Positions 35,152-45,743 are shown, numbered from the stretch's first letter. The stretch: 64,000 nucleotides of DNA from Allodiplogaster sudhausi (GCA_945643635.1 CALZFC010000015.1:4087001-4151000); one strand, 5' to 3'. Program-made: numbers and translations. Notes: generated from the letters alone by a model not told the origin.

Positions 35152-35667
35152 TCCAAACTGCAAAAAATGTACAAGAAAAACTCATATCGATCAGATAGAT
35201 GTCCTTTTCTATCATCAAAATCACAATTATATAGGCTAGAAATGTGTGTGTTAGAATTTTTGTCTCTTTGGAGATTCAGTCAACACCGCCGCCCGCATGG
35301 AGAGCAATGGAAAACGTCACTCTTTCTCGCATTTCACTTATTTTGTATTGTTATTGAAAATAAGGACTATGGTTTAGTATAATCTATAGTATTTCTCATG
35401 GAAATCTTTCTATTAACAAGTCACTTCTCAGCCGGTCGTATTCACATCTCCGACGAAACGAATCGTTTCCTAACCAGAATCATTGGAGGTTATCGCACAG
35501 AGAACCGTGGAGAAGTTCTCATTAAGGTTTCTTATTTTAAAGCACATCTTGTATGTTATCCACAATCTCTTCATCAATCGAGCTGTTCGGAACTTTATTT
35601 GCTCTACCAGGGAAAAGGGACGATGAATACTTTCTGGCTGCTTGCGCCTGGTGAGAACGTCGATTAA

Positions 35668-35922
35668 CTTCACGACTAATTATCATTTTATTCAGCAATA
35701 GAAAGGAGTGTCGCGGTTGATATTTTCAACGATTTTATTTTGTATTCTCAATCAGAAAATCTACCTCAAGTGTAATACAATTAGCAAATTCATCTATGCA
35801 TGTCTGATATCTATATAAATATACAAAAGTATGTACATGATGCATTCATTGTCTGCTATACACATGTGGTGAGGAGGAGGAGGGGAGGGAGGGGGGTGTT
35901 CCAGCCATCTTTTATTTCAGGT
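35668..35922. other. 3' region between the guanylate cyclase end and peptide gene A
   Basis: Short AT-rich stretch with a G-rich patch (35870-35900) and no exon recognised. The two genes converge here. Confidence 0.5.
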
Positions 35923-36933
35923 TTAGCGACCATGGCTGTCGCTGCTGCTGCTTGAACTGCTGCCACCTTTCTTTCCATGTCCTGAAAATAGAAATATGCC
36001 AAGATTTAACCATTAAAAAATTCAATTTTAATTTTTATGGAAGCTGTCAAAAATGATGGATGTACAGTAGTGCTCAACGGCGAGTGGTCAATGCTATGTC
36101 GGCTATGGCGGCTATAGCCAAATGGGCCAAGTAGAATATCTCGCTGCAGAAAGAGTTTTCAGGCAATTCACATATCAATATGGGATCCTGGAATTTTTCT
36201 TTACCAATGCCATTTAAAAAATCTAGAAAATCGTTGAAATTTTGTGAAACTTGTTTTTGCATGACATACAGTGACAAATTTGGGTGCGTTGCCATATAGT
36301 TTGTGTGTTGTGTGTTTTAAGTTCTTTGAAAGTTGCCAATTTCAAGTGGAAACACGAACGTCGGCACTGGTTTTTTCCTTTGATGCTGCTTTCGTTTTTT
36401 TGTCGTTCTAAAGCTATTTAAACACTATATTTTCTAATAAAAAAAAATTCTCATTGCATGGGGCTCGAACCTGCGATACTCAAAACTATATGCGAGCAAG
36501 TAACCTACTGCGCCACGAAGGTTAATAGCTTGTGCTCAAGCCGGACGTAGATAATCGGCTCATGCCGTAAATTTACAATGGCAAAACAGTGATTCGCTTT
36601 GAGCGAACATCGCTGGACGCTCCCTAAATCCCTGAAATATTTTCACTGTTTTTTTATTTATTTTTCTCTACGCACAACGGCTGGGGATCGAACCCGCGAC
36701 ACTCAAAACTATAACCTGACGCGCTACTTACTGCGCCACTTCGAAGATGCTTGGCTACTCAAGCTGGTCGTTGACAATGGCCTAATGTGGATGGTAGTTG
36801 AATCAGATAAGTAGGACCGGCGATGTCCACTCAAGGCGATGGCGAGGCAAAGAGAAGACAAATCAAGACGTGAGGGGGAAAAGAGAGTGAAAAAGAGAGA
36901 GAAAGAGAGAGAGAGAGAAAGAGAGAGAGAGAA

Positions 36934-36964
<31 letters not shown>

Positions 36965-38208
36965 AAGAGAGAGGGAGAGAAAGAGAGAGAGAGAAAGAGA
37001 GAGAGAGAGAAAGATAGAGAGAGAAAAAGAGAAAGAGAGAAAAAGAGAGAGAGAGAGAGAGAATGAGGGCAAAAGGAGAGAGAGAAAGGAGAGATTGAGC
37101 GAGAGAGAGAGAGAGAGCGAGAGAGAGATTTAGAGAGTGAGGAAAAGATAGAGAGAGAGGGATAATGATGATGAGAGGAGAGAAAGAAAGAGTAAGTGAG
37201 AGAGTTTGACTTGAGCCTTCAACGACTTCATAGTCTGGCTTGAGTCTCATATAGAATGGACCTGGCGCAGTAAGTAGCGCGTCCGGTTACAGTTTTGAGT
37301 GTCGCGGGTTCGATCCCCAGCCGGTGCAGATGTAGTGCATAGAGAAAAATAAAAAAAAACGGTGAAAATATTTCAGGGTTTTAGGGAGCGTCCAGCGATG
37401 TTCGCTCAAAGCGAATCAGAGTTTTGCCATTGTAAATTTACGGCATGAGCCGATTATCTACGTCCGGCTTGAACGTAATCTCATAACCTTCGTGGCGCAG
37501 TAGGTTACATGATCGCGTATTGTTTTGAGTATCGCAGGTTCGAACCCCATGCAATGCAAATTTTTTTTTGAAAATATAGTGTTTAAATAGCTTTAGAACG
37601 ACAAAAAAAAACGAAAGCAGCATCAAAGGAAAAAAAACCAGAGCCGACGTTCGTCTTTCCACTTGAAATTGACAACTAGTTTGTGTGTTGTGTGTTTTAA
37701 GAACTTAAAACACACAACACACAAACTATATGGCAACGCACCCAATTTGTCACTGTATGTCATGCACAGACAAGTTTCACAAAATTTCAACGATTTTCTA
37801 GATTTTTTAAATGGCATTGGTAAAGAAAAATTCCAGGATCCCATATTGATATGTGAATTGCCTGAAAACTCTTTCTGCAGCGAGATATTCCACTTGGCCC
37901 ATTTGGCTATAGCCGCCATAGCCGACATAGCATTGACCCCTCGCCGTTGAGCGGTACTGTATGTACATATGTATGTACATACCTTTCGGTTTTCCTCCAT
38001 GGGGCTTTGCTCCGGGTCGTCTCGCGGGCGGTCTCCTCGCGGGCTGTGGCGGGCGTCGCGGCGGGGCTGCTGGCCTGGGTCTGTTCGGCTGGGGCTGACC
38101 AAACCCTCCTAAGAGTTGTGAAAGCATCCCGCCAAATTGTTGTTGTTGAGCCTCTGCCTGCATTGCGAAGACACCAAGCAGCAACAGAAGAGGAAGGAGA
38201 AGTTGCAT
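35923..38208 (-). CDS. Secreted peptide A: Pro/Arg-rich core, Ser-rich tail (94 aa)
   Basis: Two exons, 38208-37983 and 35981-35923 (TAA), joined in phase 1. The product starts with a strong signal peptide (MQLLLPLLLLLGVFAMQAEA, cleavage expected before Gln). A core rich in Gln, Gly and Pro/Arg follows (PPRRPPQPARRPPARRPG), then the tail GHGKKGGSSSSSSSDSHGR. It is the first of three tandem paralogues with the same exon structure and C-terminal exon. The intron is about 2 kb because element F3 sits in it. The donor (gtatgt) and acceptor (tttcag) are sound. I do not recognise the family; cationic secreted peptides like this may be antimicrobial or cuticle-related, but that is a guess. Confidence 0.8.
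36465..36532 (-). repeat. tRNA-like module, left arm of F3 (outer)
   Basis: On the minus strand it has box A-like TGGCGCAGTAGG and box B GGTTCGAGCCC with tRNA-like spacing, followed by ATGCA. The same module is mirrored at 37490-37560. It is probably a SINE-type repeat, not a working tRNA. Confidence 0.65.
36672..36750 (-). repeat. tRNA-like module, left arm of F3 (inner)
   Basis: On the minus strand it has TGGCGCAGTAAGTAGCGCG and box B GGGTTCGATCCCC. It is mirrored by 37262-37330 in the right arm and resembles the outer module. Confidence 0.65.
36888..37200. repeat. GA microsatellite at the centre of F3
   Basis: Imperfect (GA)n with AAAGAGAG interruptions lies between the two arms of the foldback element. 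Confidence 0.85.
37262..37330 (+). repeat. tRNA-like module, right arm of F3 (inner)
   Basis: Reads TGGCGCAGTAAGTAGCGCG, then GGGTTCGATCCCC on the plus strand. It is the mirror of 36672-36750. Confidence 0.65.
37490..37560 (+). repeat. tRNA-like module, right arm of F3 (outer)
   Basis: Reads TGGCGCAGTAGG and box B GGTTCGAACCCC on the plus strand. It is the mirror of 36465-36532. Confidence 0.65.
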
Positions 38209-38283
38209 CTAAACACAATCAAAGTCACTCCTTCAACGTCTCTTTCAAGAGTCAAGTTGCCCAGATTCAAGGGGGTCGGCTTA

Positions 38284-38290
38284 TTTTATA
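38284..38290 (-). promoter_or_regulatory. TATA box of peptide gene A
   Basis: TATAAAA on the minus strand, about 76 bp before the ATG. The two paralogues have the same box at nearly the same distance. Confidence 0.65.
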
Positions 38291-38410
38291 CTGCTCCACA
38301 CCATCTCCGACGGTTGTTTGGTGGCCGCCCAAACGGAGTAAGAACATCCTTGAACCCTGTTATTTCTTGTCTTGATGAGATGCGTTGCTCATTCACTCCC
38401 GCCATAGAAA

Positions 38411-38448
38411 CTCTCATCTTTTACGCCTCTCAGGGTCGTCTGTTAACA
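38411..38448 (-). promoter_or_regulatory. Conserved upstream box of peptide gene A
   Basis: This stretch, about 205-240 bp before the ATG, contains CTCATCTTTTACGCC and GTCGTCTGTTAACAG. It aligns with boxes at the same distance upstream of genes B and C and is a candidate shared control element, more diverged here than in B and C. Confidence 0.45.
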
Positions 38449-39484
38449 GCAAAGCAGTTAATGGCCGAATCCAACACTTCCATGAGCACAGCATAATAAT
38501 AACTGCAGTTTCACATCATTCATTCACATTGATTCTTCGCTTATAGCCTGCAAATCGTAGAATGTTTACTCATTGAAGGAGCTCTACAATATTACAGATC
38601 ACTTTGAAATATGTATCTCAAATAGAAATTAGGCCATAATATATGTATGCTCGTTTTCTCTCGTTCATTGAAACTCTCACATTCTCTCCACTAGGCGTTG
38701 ACAACTCATTCAACTTCTGCATGGTGCGAAGATAGCGTTCTCGTCCACATTTCAATACAATATGAGTGCAGAATCTGCCACAAGAGTTTAATGTAAGGCG
38801 ATCAATGAAAAATTATGTGAAATTTCAAATTGTCATTCTCATTCGTGCCTGATATTTGGACTCATGGTCAGCCGATTTAGAGCCCTATGAAATTTTACCC
38901 GAAATGAGAGACGAGAACCTCTGTTACATTCATATTTTTCGGTAATCGGCCTCCATTAATGCATAATTTTTTTTATTTGAAACCCAATGAATGAAACATT
39001 AATCAGAATGCTTTCAATATACACAGAGACCTTTGAATTTTAAAGTCCAATGATTCTAAAATACATTTTTTACTCCCTCTCGGTGGTTTTTAGGAAAATT
39101 TCACAGAGAATGCCTTCGAAATGCACATAATATGTTTCCAAATACAGATAAGCAGCATATGTATGTGGCCACAGTTGATTACATCTGTTGGGCAGCGGTA
39201 CACGAATGTAGACAAAGGATGCATTGTTGGCTGATCAATCCTTGATGAATAACGTTTTAAGTACAATACAACTCTTATCCTCTCTTAGACCATTGAAACG
39301 CTTCAGAATTCTTATATCTTTATCTTTAGGCAATAGTGTCTACGATATATGAGATTAAAGTGATGGCAGTGAGAGCATAAACATTTCTCTGAAGAAATTG
39401 AATGGCAAATTGGCAAATGTACATAGGGCATATTATTGAAGGTTTTGAAGAGTGTCTGCATCATTTCACTCTCTTCCCAACAGG
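38449..39484. other. Spacer between peptide genes A and B
   Basis: About 1 kb of AT-rich sequence upstream of gene A and downstream of gene B. No exon or clear repeat was seen. Confidence 0.5.
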
Positions 39485-39839
39485 TTAGCGACCGTGGCTG
39501 TTGCTGCTCGAGGAGCTGCTGTGCTTGCCGTAACCTGTAAATATGTGTACATTTTACACACTTAGCTCGTACATGCAGAATTCAACAATAACGAAGGAGT
39601 TATTGATGAGGAATCCCATTGATGCGTTCAAATAAATTCACGATTTTTAAACTCTGAAATATGATTTACTTACCTCGCTGCCCTCCGTATGGCCGCTGGC
39701 CTCCGTACTGCTGGCCTCCGTATTGCTGGCCTCCGTATTGGGGTGGATACTGCGATCTACCGAATTGACCACCAAACTGAGCCATCAGTGGAATGGTGAA
39801 CAGTCCAAGAAGGAAGACAAGAGGAGCGAGAAGTTGCAT
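39485..39839 (-). CDS. Secreted peptide B: QYGG repeats, Ser-rich tail (71 aa)
   Basis: Exons 39839-39674 and 39534-39485 (TAA), phase 1, donor gtaagt. The signal peptide (LLAPLVFLLGLFTIPLMA) ends before Gln. The mature part has repeats of QYGGQ (QYGGQQYGGQQYGGQ) and ends GYGKHSSSSSSNSHGR. It is paralogous to peptides A and C: same intron position and phase and the same final exon. Gly/Tyr-rich secreted peptides with antimicrobial or cuticular roles are known in nematodes (some nlp and caenacin products), but the Ser-rich HGR tail is not one I know from them. Confidence 0.85.
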
Positions 39840-39909
39840 CTGAACAAAGTCATATTGCTATATAGCCTTCCTCATTTTAAAATGAAACGAAATAGTCTCA
39901 CGCGCTCTC

Positions 39910-39916
39910 TTTTATA
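39910..39916 (-). promoter_or_regulatory. TATA box of peptide gene B
   Basis: TATAAAA on the minus strand, about 71 bp before the ATG. Confidence 0.65.
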
Positions 39917-40030
39917 CTTCGTCGTATCGAAACGATCAGGAAAGAGAGTCTACGAAAAAAAGTAACGGACTTCAGAACCTTTCTTTTGAACTGCCGTTGC
40001 TCACACCCCCACAGTTTCTCTTTATATCTT

Positions 40031-40062
40031 TCAGCTATGACGCCATTCAAGGCCGTCTGTTA
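40031..40062 (-). promoter_or_regulatory. Conserved upstream box of peptide gene B
   Basis: Contains TATGACGCCATT followed by AAGGCCGTCTGTTAA, about 192-223 bp before the ATG. It shares TATGACGCCATT and a following AAAG/GTCGT-like stretch with gene C. Confidence 0.55.
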
Positions 40063-41139
40063 AGATGTTAACGTAAATAAGATGCTAGCAGATAGAAATG
40101 CTTCCTTGAGCCGGTTCGGGCGCGCTTCACGAGTCAGTTGCTCGCTATGTTACTTTTCTATCGACACCTTCTCTTTATTACAGCATACATATCATTTTAG
40201 TTGTGTTCACCCTGAAAGAGCATAGAGTTGCTCGTGAGAGAAGATTCATATATGCAGGTAATAAAAATCCATTATTATAATTACTGAACGACTGGCTCTG
40301 TAAAGTAACCGGGCAGAAGTCGGCCATTCCAAAATGTACCTGATCCCGGATTAAAATGGCGCGCCCTTCCATAATTTTCTGGAAAGCTCCAATTTTCTTG
40401 GATTAGAATACGGTTCTTTCCGAAACATTGAACAAAGTTCCAATACCTGGGGCAGAAGTCTGCCCTTTCTGGAATGCTCTGGAAAGTTCCAATGGTAGGG
40501 CAGAAAACGGTCCATTCCAAAATGTTGTCAAGTTCCGGAGACCGAGCGTAGATGGCTGGTCTGTTCGGAAAGATATCCGTAATTTTCCATCACGCTCCTC
40601 CTTACAGTTAGCAACCAGTACGCTGTGGGTTGAGCAAGCACAGATACATACATATGTACATATGTAGTTCGAGAGAAAGTATTGCCAGACCGCAAAGGAA
40701 GGGGACGGAGATGCTATTAAAGTCTTTGATTGTATATCTCACAATTATTTTATAAGTATAAACAATCATAGACCCCAACGCATGGTGCTTTATTATTAGT
40801 TATTAATATATTACTTATGTACATATGTAGATCCCCACTGAATCACCTTCTTCTTTCGAGCTAAAATCAAATAAATTGATAAATATCAGAAAGTTGTGGA
40901 ATCATGAAATGGTAATACGCGTTTATTCAGTGGTATGTATCAGTGAATTGATTTTACAACTTTCCAACGAAGACATTTAAAATATTTTATGCAGAGCTTT
41001 CGATTTACAATTAGACTTCTTTATCCTTATAAAATAGTTGTGAGATAAACAAGCAAAGACTTTGAAGTACCATGAACATGTTGCTGATGATCATCCACGA
41101 TCATATAAACAACACATGTGCATACGTAGACATGTCGGC
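40063..41139. other. Spacer between peptide genes B and C
   Basis: AT-rich. At 40310-40530 there is a cluster of short, loosely repeated phrases (GGCAGAAGTC..CCATTCCAAAATGT, TGGAAAGCTCCAAT / TGGAAAGTTCCAAT) suggesting an old repeat. TACATATGTA-type short repeats occur near 40645 and 40818. Confidence 0.45.
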
Positions 41140-41504
41140 TTAGCGGCCGTGACTGTAGCTGCTGGAGCTGCTGCTGTGTCTTCCGTAGCCTGAAAGTAAT
41201 TATATGCATGTATTATCTACAATCACATACATACTGCTTCTACTGAATCGATTAAGAAAAGAGATAACTAACCTCGCATTCCGTACTGTTGCCCGTACTG
41301 CTGCCCGTACGGTTGCCCGTACTGCTGGCCTCCATACATACCTCCATACTGCTGGCCACCGTACTGCCCGGGATACTGCGCTCCTCCGTACTGGCCCCCC
41401 ATTCCACCCCCGAGAAGGGACGAAAGGATTCCTCCAAGCTGTTGCGCCTGTGTTTTCAGCGCGAAGAGTACGAGTATGAAGAGAACAGAAGCGAATAGTC
41501 TCAT
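41140..41504 (-). CDS. Secreted peptide C: QYGGQ/QYGQ repeats, Ser-rich tail (93 aa)
   Basis: Exons 41504-41273 and 41189-41140 (TAA), phase 1. The signal peptide (MRLFASVLFILVLFALKTQA) ends before QQ. The core starts LGGILSSLLGGGMGG, which resembles the FGGMLSQLLGGFG of peptide A, then runs through QYGG, QYPGQYGGQQYGG and QYGQPYGQQYGQQ repeats. The tail GYGRHSSSSSSYSHGR is shared with the paralogues. The LGG-LLGG segment could be a short amphipathic region. Function unknown. Confidence 0.86.
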
Positions 41505-41587
41505 CTAAACATTCTACCAAGTTAGTCCTTCAACAATTTCGCACTAATCATAATAATTCGAATCCGATAAAAGTGTCATGCAGTTGG

Positions 41588-41594
41588 TTTTATA
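41588..41594 (-). promoter_or_regulatory. TATA box of peptide gene C
   Basis: TATAAAA on the minus strand, about 84 bp before the ATG. Confidence 0.65.
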
Positions 41595-41710
41595 CAGCAC
41601 CTCTCTACTGCTCAAGGAGGAGAGTATACTTTATAGAGTAACGAAATAAAAAAAATCGTTCTGAACTTTATCATTGAGAGTGCTGACACCCTCACAGAAT
41701 CTCTTCTCTC

Positions 41711-41742
41711 TCATCTATGACGCCATTTCAAAGTCGTATCTA
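41711..41742 (-). promoter_or_regulatory. Conserved upstream box of peptide gene C
   Basis: TATGACGCCATT plus AAAGTCGTATCTAA, about 207-238 bp before the ATG. It is the counterpart of the box upstream of gene B. Confidence 0.55.
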
Positions 41743-42485
41743 ACGGCCGATAAGTTATCAGCGGAACGGAATGGTTTCTTAAATATAGTTTTATCGTTGA
41801 CCACATTTCTCCTGCACAAACTCAGGCTATCAACCAAATAATCATGACTGAAAGAGACAATTATTTTGGAACAGCTAACTTTTATGGTCAAATACTCTCC
41901 ATATGTATGTATATATTATGTGCATACATATAAGACAGTGTGAATTAAAAAGTTTGGTTTTTCTCTGCATTTTTCGATTAAGCTGTTATTTTTGCCAAAT
42001 TTGGCAGGTGAAACACACAAGCAAATGTGGCAGTATTTTATTCATTGATTCAAACTTGTCATGACAAATAAGACGGTTAATAAAATGACGGGCACAATGT
42101 ACAAGCGAAGAAAATGGCTGAGCCACAGAAATGTGCCCTAATTATTGACAACCCGGCTTCGGCATATTTAACAGGACAACAATTTGGCGTGGCAAAAATA
42201 GAGGTCTTTAAAAGTGGATTAATAACATGCCAAATTTGACGGCCTCCAAATTTTCCATGGCGCAATTTGCATATGTTCAAAATTTCAAGGGTTTTGGCAA
42301 ATTCTTCACTTATAAAAAATGTCACAGCCAAAATAAACAGCTATCAGAATTGGCAAAAGGATTTGACATTTTTAACAGCTGTTAAACGTGCCACGAGGAA
42401 GCGGCTGTCGGCCGAGCAACTTGGCAATTTTGACAGCCGTCAAAAATGGCAACTTGGCAAATTCAGCGGGCATCAAAAATGGCAA

Positions 42486-42580
42486 GCCAAATTTTTGACC
42501 CTTCAAAAGTGGCAAGCCAAATTTTTGACCCTTCAAAAGTGGCAAGCCAAATTTTTGACCCTTCAAAAGTGGCAAGCCAA
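42486..42580. repeat. Tandem repeat, 30-bp unit, about three copies
   Basis: The unit GGCAAGCCAAATTTTTGACC plus CTTCAAAAGT repeats with a 30-bp period, so in one frame it reads as a repeated decapeptide. It lies in the left end region of the 6-kb element. I do not think it is coding. Confidence 0.85.
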
Positions 42581-42857
42581 TTTTAACGGCTATAAATAAT
42601 GGCTGGCCGTTTTGACGGCCGTTAAAAAAGGCAAATCCTTTTTTTTACCCCAAAAAAGGCTCATAGCACAACATTCCTACTAAAATAGGATTTAGCCCTC
42701 CTCACATCACTAAATTCACATATGCATCCTTATATAACAAATAGGAAACAATAAAAAAATATATTTAGATCAGTCATGAAACATGGCTGTTTCTACAGTA
42801 TAACAGTCATCACAACATTCTAGAACTCAGTTGATAAATGCTAGCAAGGTTAACATA

Positions 42858-43321
42858 CCAGCCACTAGACTGGCCATCATCACTGGAATAGGTAACTCTT
42901 CCAGCTTCGAGATGCATGGCCTCGTGTGACTTGATCACTGAGAATCCCTGGGGACGCATGATTCACGAAGGAGGAGGGCCGTAGCCCGCTGCCAGAACCA
43001 TCATCGACTTCGCCACCAAAGAAACCACTGCGACGACCGGCGGCTCCACCATCACCTCCTGAATTAGATTCTCTTTCATTTACATGTCAATAATTGTTGG
43101 CAAAACTGAAAAAAAAACTGTTGGCCAACAAGTGGATATTAATGAAAGATTTTCCATCCTTATAAAATATCAATTCTATTTAACATAAAAAAATTAAAAT
43201 TATAATAGATAATTGAAAACAATAATAAAACAAAACTGTTTAAACTGGACGCGGTCGTCCATCTCCGGCGGCACTCCCACTGCACATGCTTGCCTTGCAC
43301 GGGCCAGCTTGACATCTAATC
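42858..43321 (-). other. Possible exons on the minus strand of the 6-kb element
   Basis: GC-rich blocks stand out from AT-rich surroundings. One at 43321-43247 follows a tttcag acceptor and reads RCQAGPCKASMCSGSAAGDG. Another starts after an attcag acceptor near 43061 (GGDGGAAGRRSGFFGGEVDD) and may continue to a good gtatgt donor near 42866 (GFSVIKSHEAMHLEAGR in another frame). I could not join them in one frame and recognise no domain. The FFGG-DDG stretch resembles a plus-strand block near 46145. Confidence 0.3.
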
Positions 43322-44085
43322 TGAAACAAGAACACTAAATAATGTTAAAAGATGTGTCTGCGATTATCATGATGCTATTTTCCCGAGTTATGGTAAGTAT
43401 ACGGTATATGGCCTTGTAGCTCCATACAATGTGTATATGATATCATTGCTGTTTTGTTAGAAATGAAATACAACATGAAATATTAACACTAGATTCGTGT
43501 TCTCCATTCTAAATAACAAAAAGGAAATGATTTACACTTATTTTAGAGGAAAATGGCCATCTACCGTATACACACCGTAATTCTGAGAAAATTATAAAAC
43601 ATCACGATAAGAATTGAATGGAATGTTCGTCATCTCTGTAACTAAAAGCCCCCGAACTGTTGAATTTCAGGGAAAAAAAATTTAAATCGACATAAAAAAA
43701 TATTTGCGCCGTCAAAATATTAGTGGTCGGTTTTTGGGTGTAAAATTTTTTTTGGAAAAAGTGTTTGAATGCAGTTCAAAGAGCTCGCGATTCTCTATTT
43801 AATGATATGTCTACCGTCGTATAACATTAACAACTAACAACTCTATGCTCAATTTCATTTTAAGGAAATATATGAAAAATTTAAAACATGGCATAGGTTG
43901 TTGAGCTCTTCGCATTGTTAATTTTGGACTAATTTTTGCAGGCGAAATTGAAAAAAAGTACCGTGCTCGAAGATTAAGAACAGGATAACTAGAATAAAAA
44001 CGAAAACTGCAGAAGATTCAACTTGCTCAAAAGAATAATTCTAACGAGCAAAAACTTCTGCCCTGAGAAATGACCTAATCATAAA

Positions 44086-44295
44086 TCAAAAAATTGAACG
44101 CGACAAAATCAGTTCGCTAATCCTATAAAGCAAAATGACCAGAAAATAAACAAATATCAAAGAGGATGCCAAAACCTCAAAGTGGTGCTTCGGGGTGGCC
44201 GCCAATATCTCGCCGATGCCGCGCCAGGATTCCGCGGCGCCGATGTTGGAAGGGGCGCCAAGCGTACATCTTCTCTTAAAGTGTAAATTAATCAC
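44086..44295 (-). other. GC-rich exon-like block, minus strand
   Basis: About 44165-44275 reads LGAPSNIGAAESWRGIGEIL followed by AATPKHHFE on the minus strand, with a possible donor (gttttg) after it. GC content is well above the flanks. It has no recognised family and no partner exon. Confidence 0.25.
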
Positions 44296-45743
44296 ATGAA
44301 CAACAATTCAAGCAAAAAGGAAAGGCAGAAACAACAAGATAAACATGTAATCTCGTTTAGCACTGAATAAGTTTTATTCGGCAGTTATGAGAGCTGCGAC
44401 GCGACCGCAACGCGTACAGGTTCTCATTTTGCACTATGCACCTCGTACGATGCACGTAATGTCATTGTTCTTAATTGCACGGTGAATGGGACCATTTTTG
44501 AATAGTTATATGTAATTTTACATTTCTGCACGCTTCACCTGATTAAAAATTACGTGAACCATGCAAATAATCACGAATGGTCGCATGGAAATTAAGCACC
44601 ATATCATTAGGTGCGCCGTACTACAGCGTGCACCGTGCAAAAAATTAATTGTCGCGTTTCGAAATTCTCGGTAAAGCTGTAGCTTTTTGGATTGCTGTTA
44701 GGTTTTCTGCAAGTATTCTTTTCATTTGTTTAATGTTTGACGACGAATATTTGCTTCTATGTTTTTCTTGCGATTGTAGTCCCGCCATCCACGCAACGGC
44801 ATCGAAATGAAGCACCAGGGCGTCAACGACTACGGGCGTCAGGGTCGATGCCATCTCTAACGGTTAGAAATTACGTTTTAGGTTTATTTTTTATTTATTT
44901 AACTGTTTGGTATTCGAAGTGTTTTGTTTAATCGAAAATTTCGTAGGCATTTTGTTCTTAAGTTTGTTTTTTCACTGGAATGAAATCCGGTAGTTGTTTT
45001 AGAATAAAAATAAAGGAAATCTTTCTTAACGGTTTATTCGAGAATGCATCCTTTTTGGAATAGCTTTCAGATTATACTTCCATTAGTTTGAGTATGCGTA
45101 TTGTATAGTGGGAAATCGAATGAAGTTCTTTTCTTTTATCCTTTTTTTTAAAGATATTCGATTCAATTTAAACTTTTTTGTAGTGGCGACTATGCGGAAG
45201 CCACGGGAGGACTCTTCCGCCGGCGCCTAGGGATGCGACTTCTAATGGTTAGACATCACTTTTTGGCTTTATATTTATTTGTCTAGCATTACAGGTGTTT
45301 AGTTTTGTTTTAAAACGGAGTAGGTCTTTTGATCTTTTTTAACTTCACATAATATTAAAATCCAACTTTTTTTAAGGATAAAATCAAGGTAATCTTTCTT
45401 AAAGATTCATTTGATAATGCATTTTTTTGGGAATAGTTTTAACATGATTTTCCTTTTAGCCGATTAATGTCGGAGCGAAACTTTTGTTTTTATTTTTCGG
45501 TTCTCCTTTAATCCGTTTCATAATTTGCTTTAAAATTAGCGTAATGTAGTAAGAGCGTAGTTTTATTTATTTAAAAAAGATCAATTTATTGACATAAGAA
45601 ACCACTTCATAGAGAATTCTTGTACCGTACTCATTGAGATTACGGTAGTCGATAATGCTTAAACTGGTTCATTTTAATTCACCCCCCCCCGCACAATTAG
45701 TTTCTTTTTTGTCGGTATCTCTTATAAACTTTTCTTATTTCAG

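Larger units (their letters stand above)
31919..35254. mobile_element. PIF/Harbinger-type DNA transposon region (boundaries approximate)
   Basis: Between two guanylate cyclase fragments lies a block with a Harbinger-type transposase on the minus strand (34036-35151) and a second gene on the plus strand (about 32519-33637), the two-gene layout typical of PIF/Harbinger elements. The left part, 31940-32260, is full of short direct and inverted GATGAACG/CGTTCATC motifs, as in subterminal repeats. I could not fix the exact ends or the 3-bp target duplication, so the limits given are simply those of the cyclase fragments. Confidence 0.7.
25199..35667 (+). pseudogene. Receptor-type guanylate cyclase (GCY family), decayed and transposon-interrupted
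   Basis: Nematode receptor guanylate cyclases make cGMP in sensory neurons. Parts in order: signal peptide (from ATG 25199, LLRVAVLFSLLGYG); ligand-binding domain, with exons 25430-25495, 25626-25699, 25748-25854 and 25972-26104 and pieces up to about 27415 (DVVLGPTCSD, LVYAMP, FVSQPSDGQDG); the WATRGGVAPANSPVCGYSG motif near 27510; a membrane helix near 27632-27715 (MVIAAVVVLALIACGIVTAV); and a kinase-homology domain (KLEHDNLNKFLGVSLDGPQ near 28205; LLWTAPELLREES near 30810; VYMVKKGGRSPMRPSL at 31398-31486; DCWSEEPEQRP near 31615). Of the cyclase domain only VVNLLNDL (31895-31918) and the end (35255-35315, 35432-35526, 35611-35667: FCLFGDSVNTAARMESNGK, G..GRIHISDE, GKGTMNTFWLL) remain. Lesions: in-frame TAG at 26046-26048 and 27155-27157, a frame change near 30750-30780, and no metal-binding core. 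Confidence 0.85.
36065..37959. mobile_element. Foldback element F3 (1.9 kb) in the intron of peptide gene A
   Basis: The ends CAGTAGTGCTCAACGGCGAG (left) and the inverse CTCGCCGTTGAGCGGTACTG (right) are flanked by TA at 36063-36064 and 37960-37961. The arms, about 36065-36790 and about 37230-37959, mirror each other and each contains two tRNA-like modules. The centre (36845-37200) is a GA microsatellite. A secondary local inverted repeat lies at about 37680-37730 (TTTGTGTGTTGTGTGTTTTAAG and its inverse). No protein gene is inside. Ends and target site are Tc1/mariner-like and related to F2 and F4. Confidence 0.87.

Noticed and set aside
36465..37560. Four working tRNA genes
   Set aside because: Box A and B are present, but the acceptor stems do not pair well and all lie in mirrored transposon arms; SINE-type derivation fits better.
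42267..42599. Open frame with a repeated decapeptide (LTLQKWQAKF)
   Set aside because: It is the translation of a 30-bp tandem repeat in a transposon end; the opposite strand is open too, and no start or splice context supports a gene.
44645..44862. Overlapping coding-like signals on both strands (minus MASTLTPVVVDALVLHF; plus exon with gttaga donor)
   Set aside because: The two readings exclude each other and neither joins neighbouring exons in frame, so I listed no gene.
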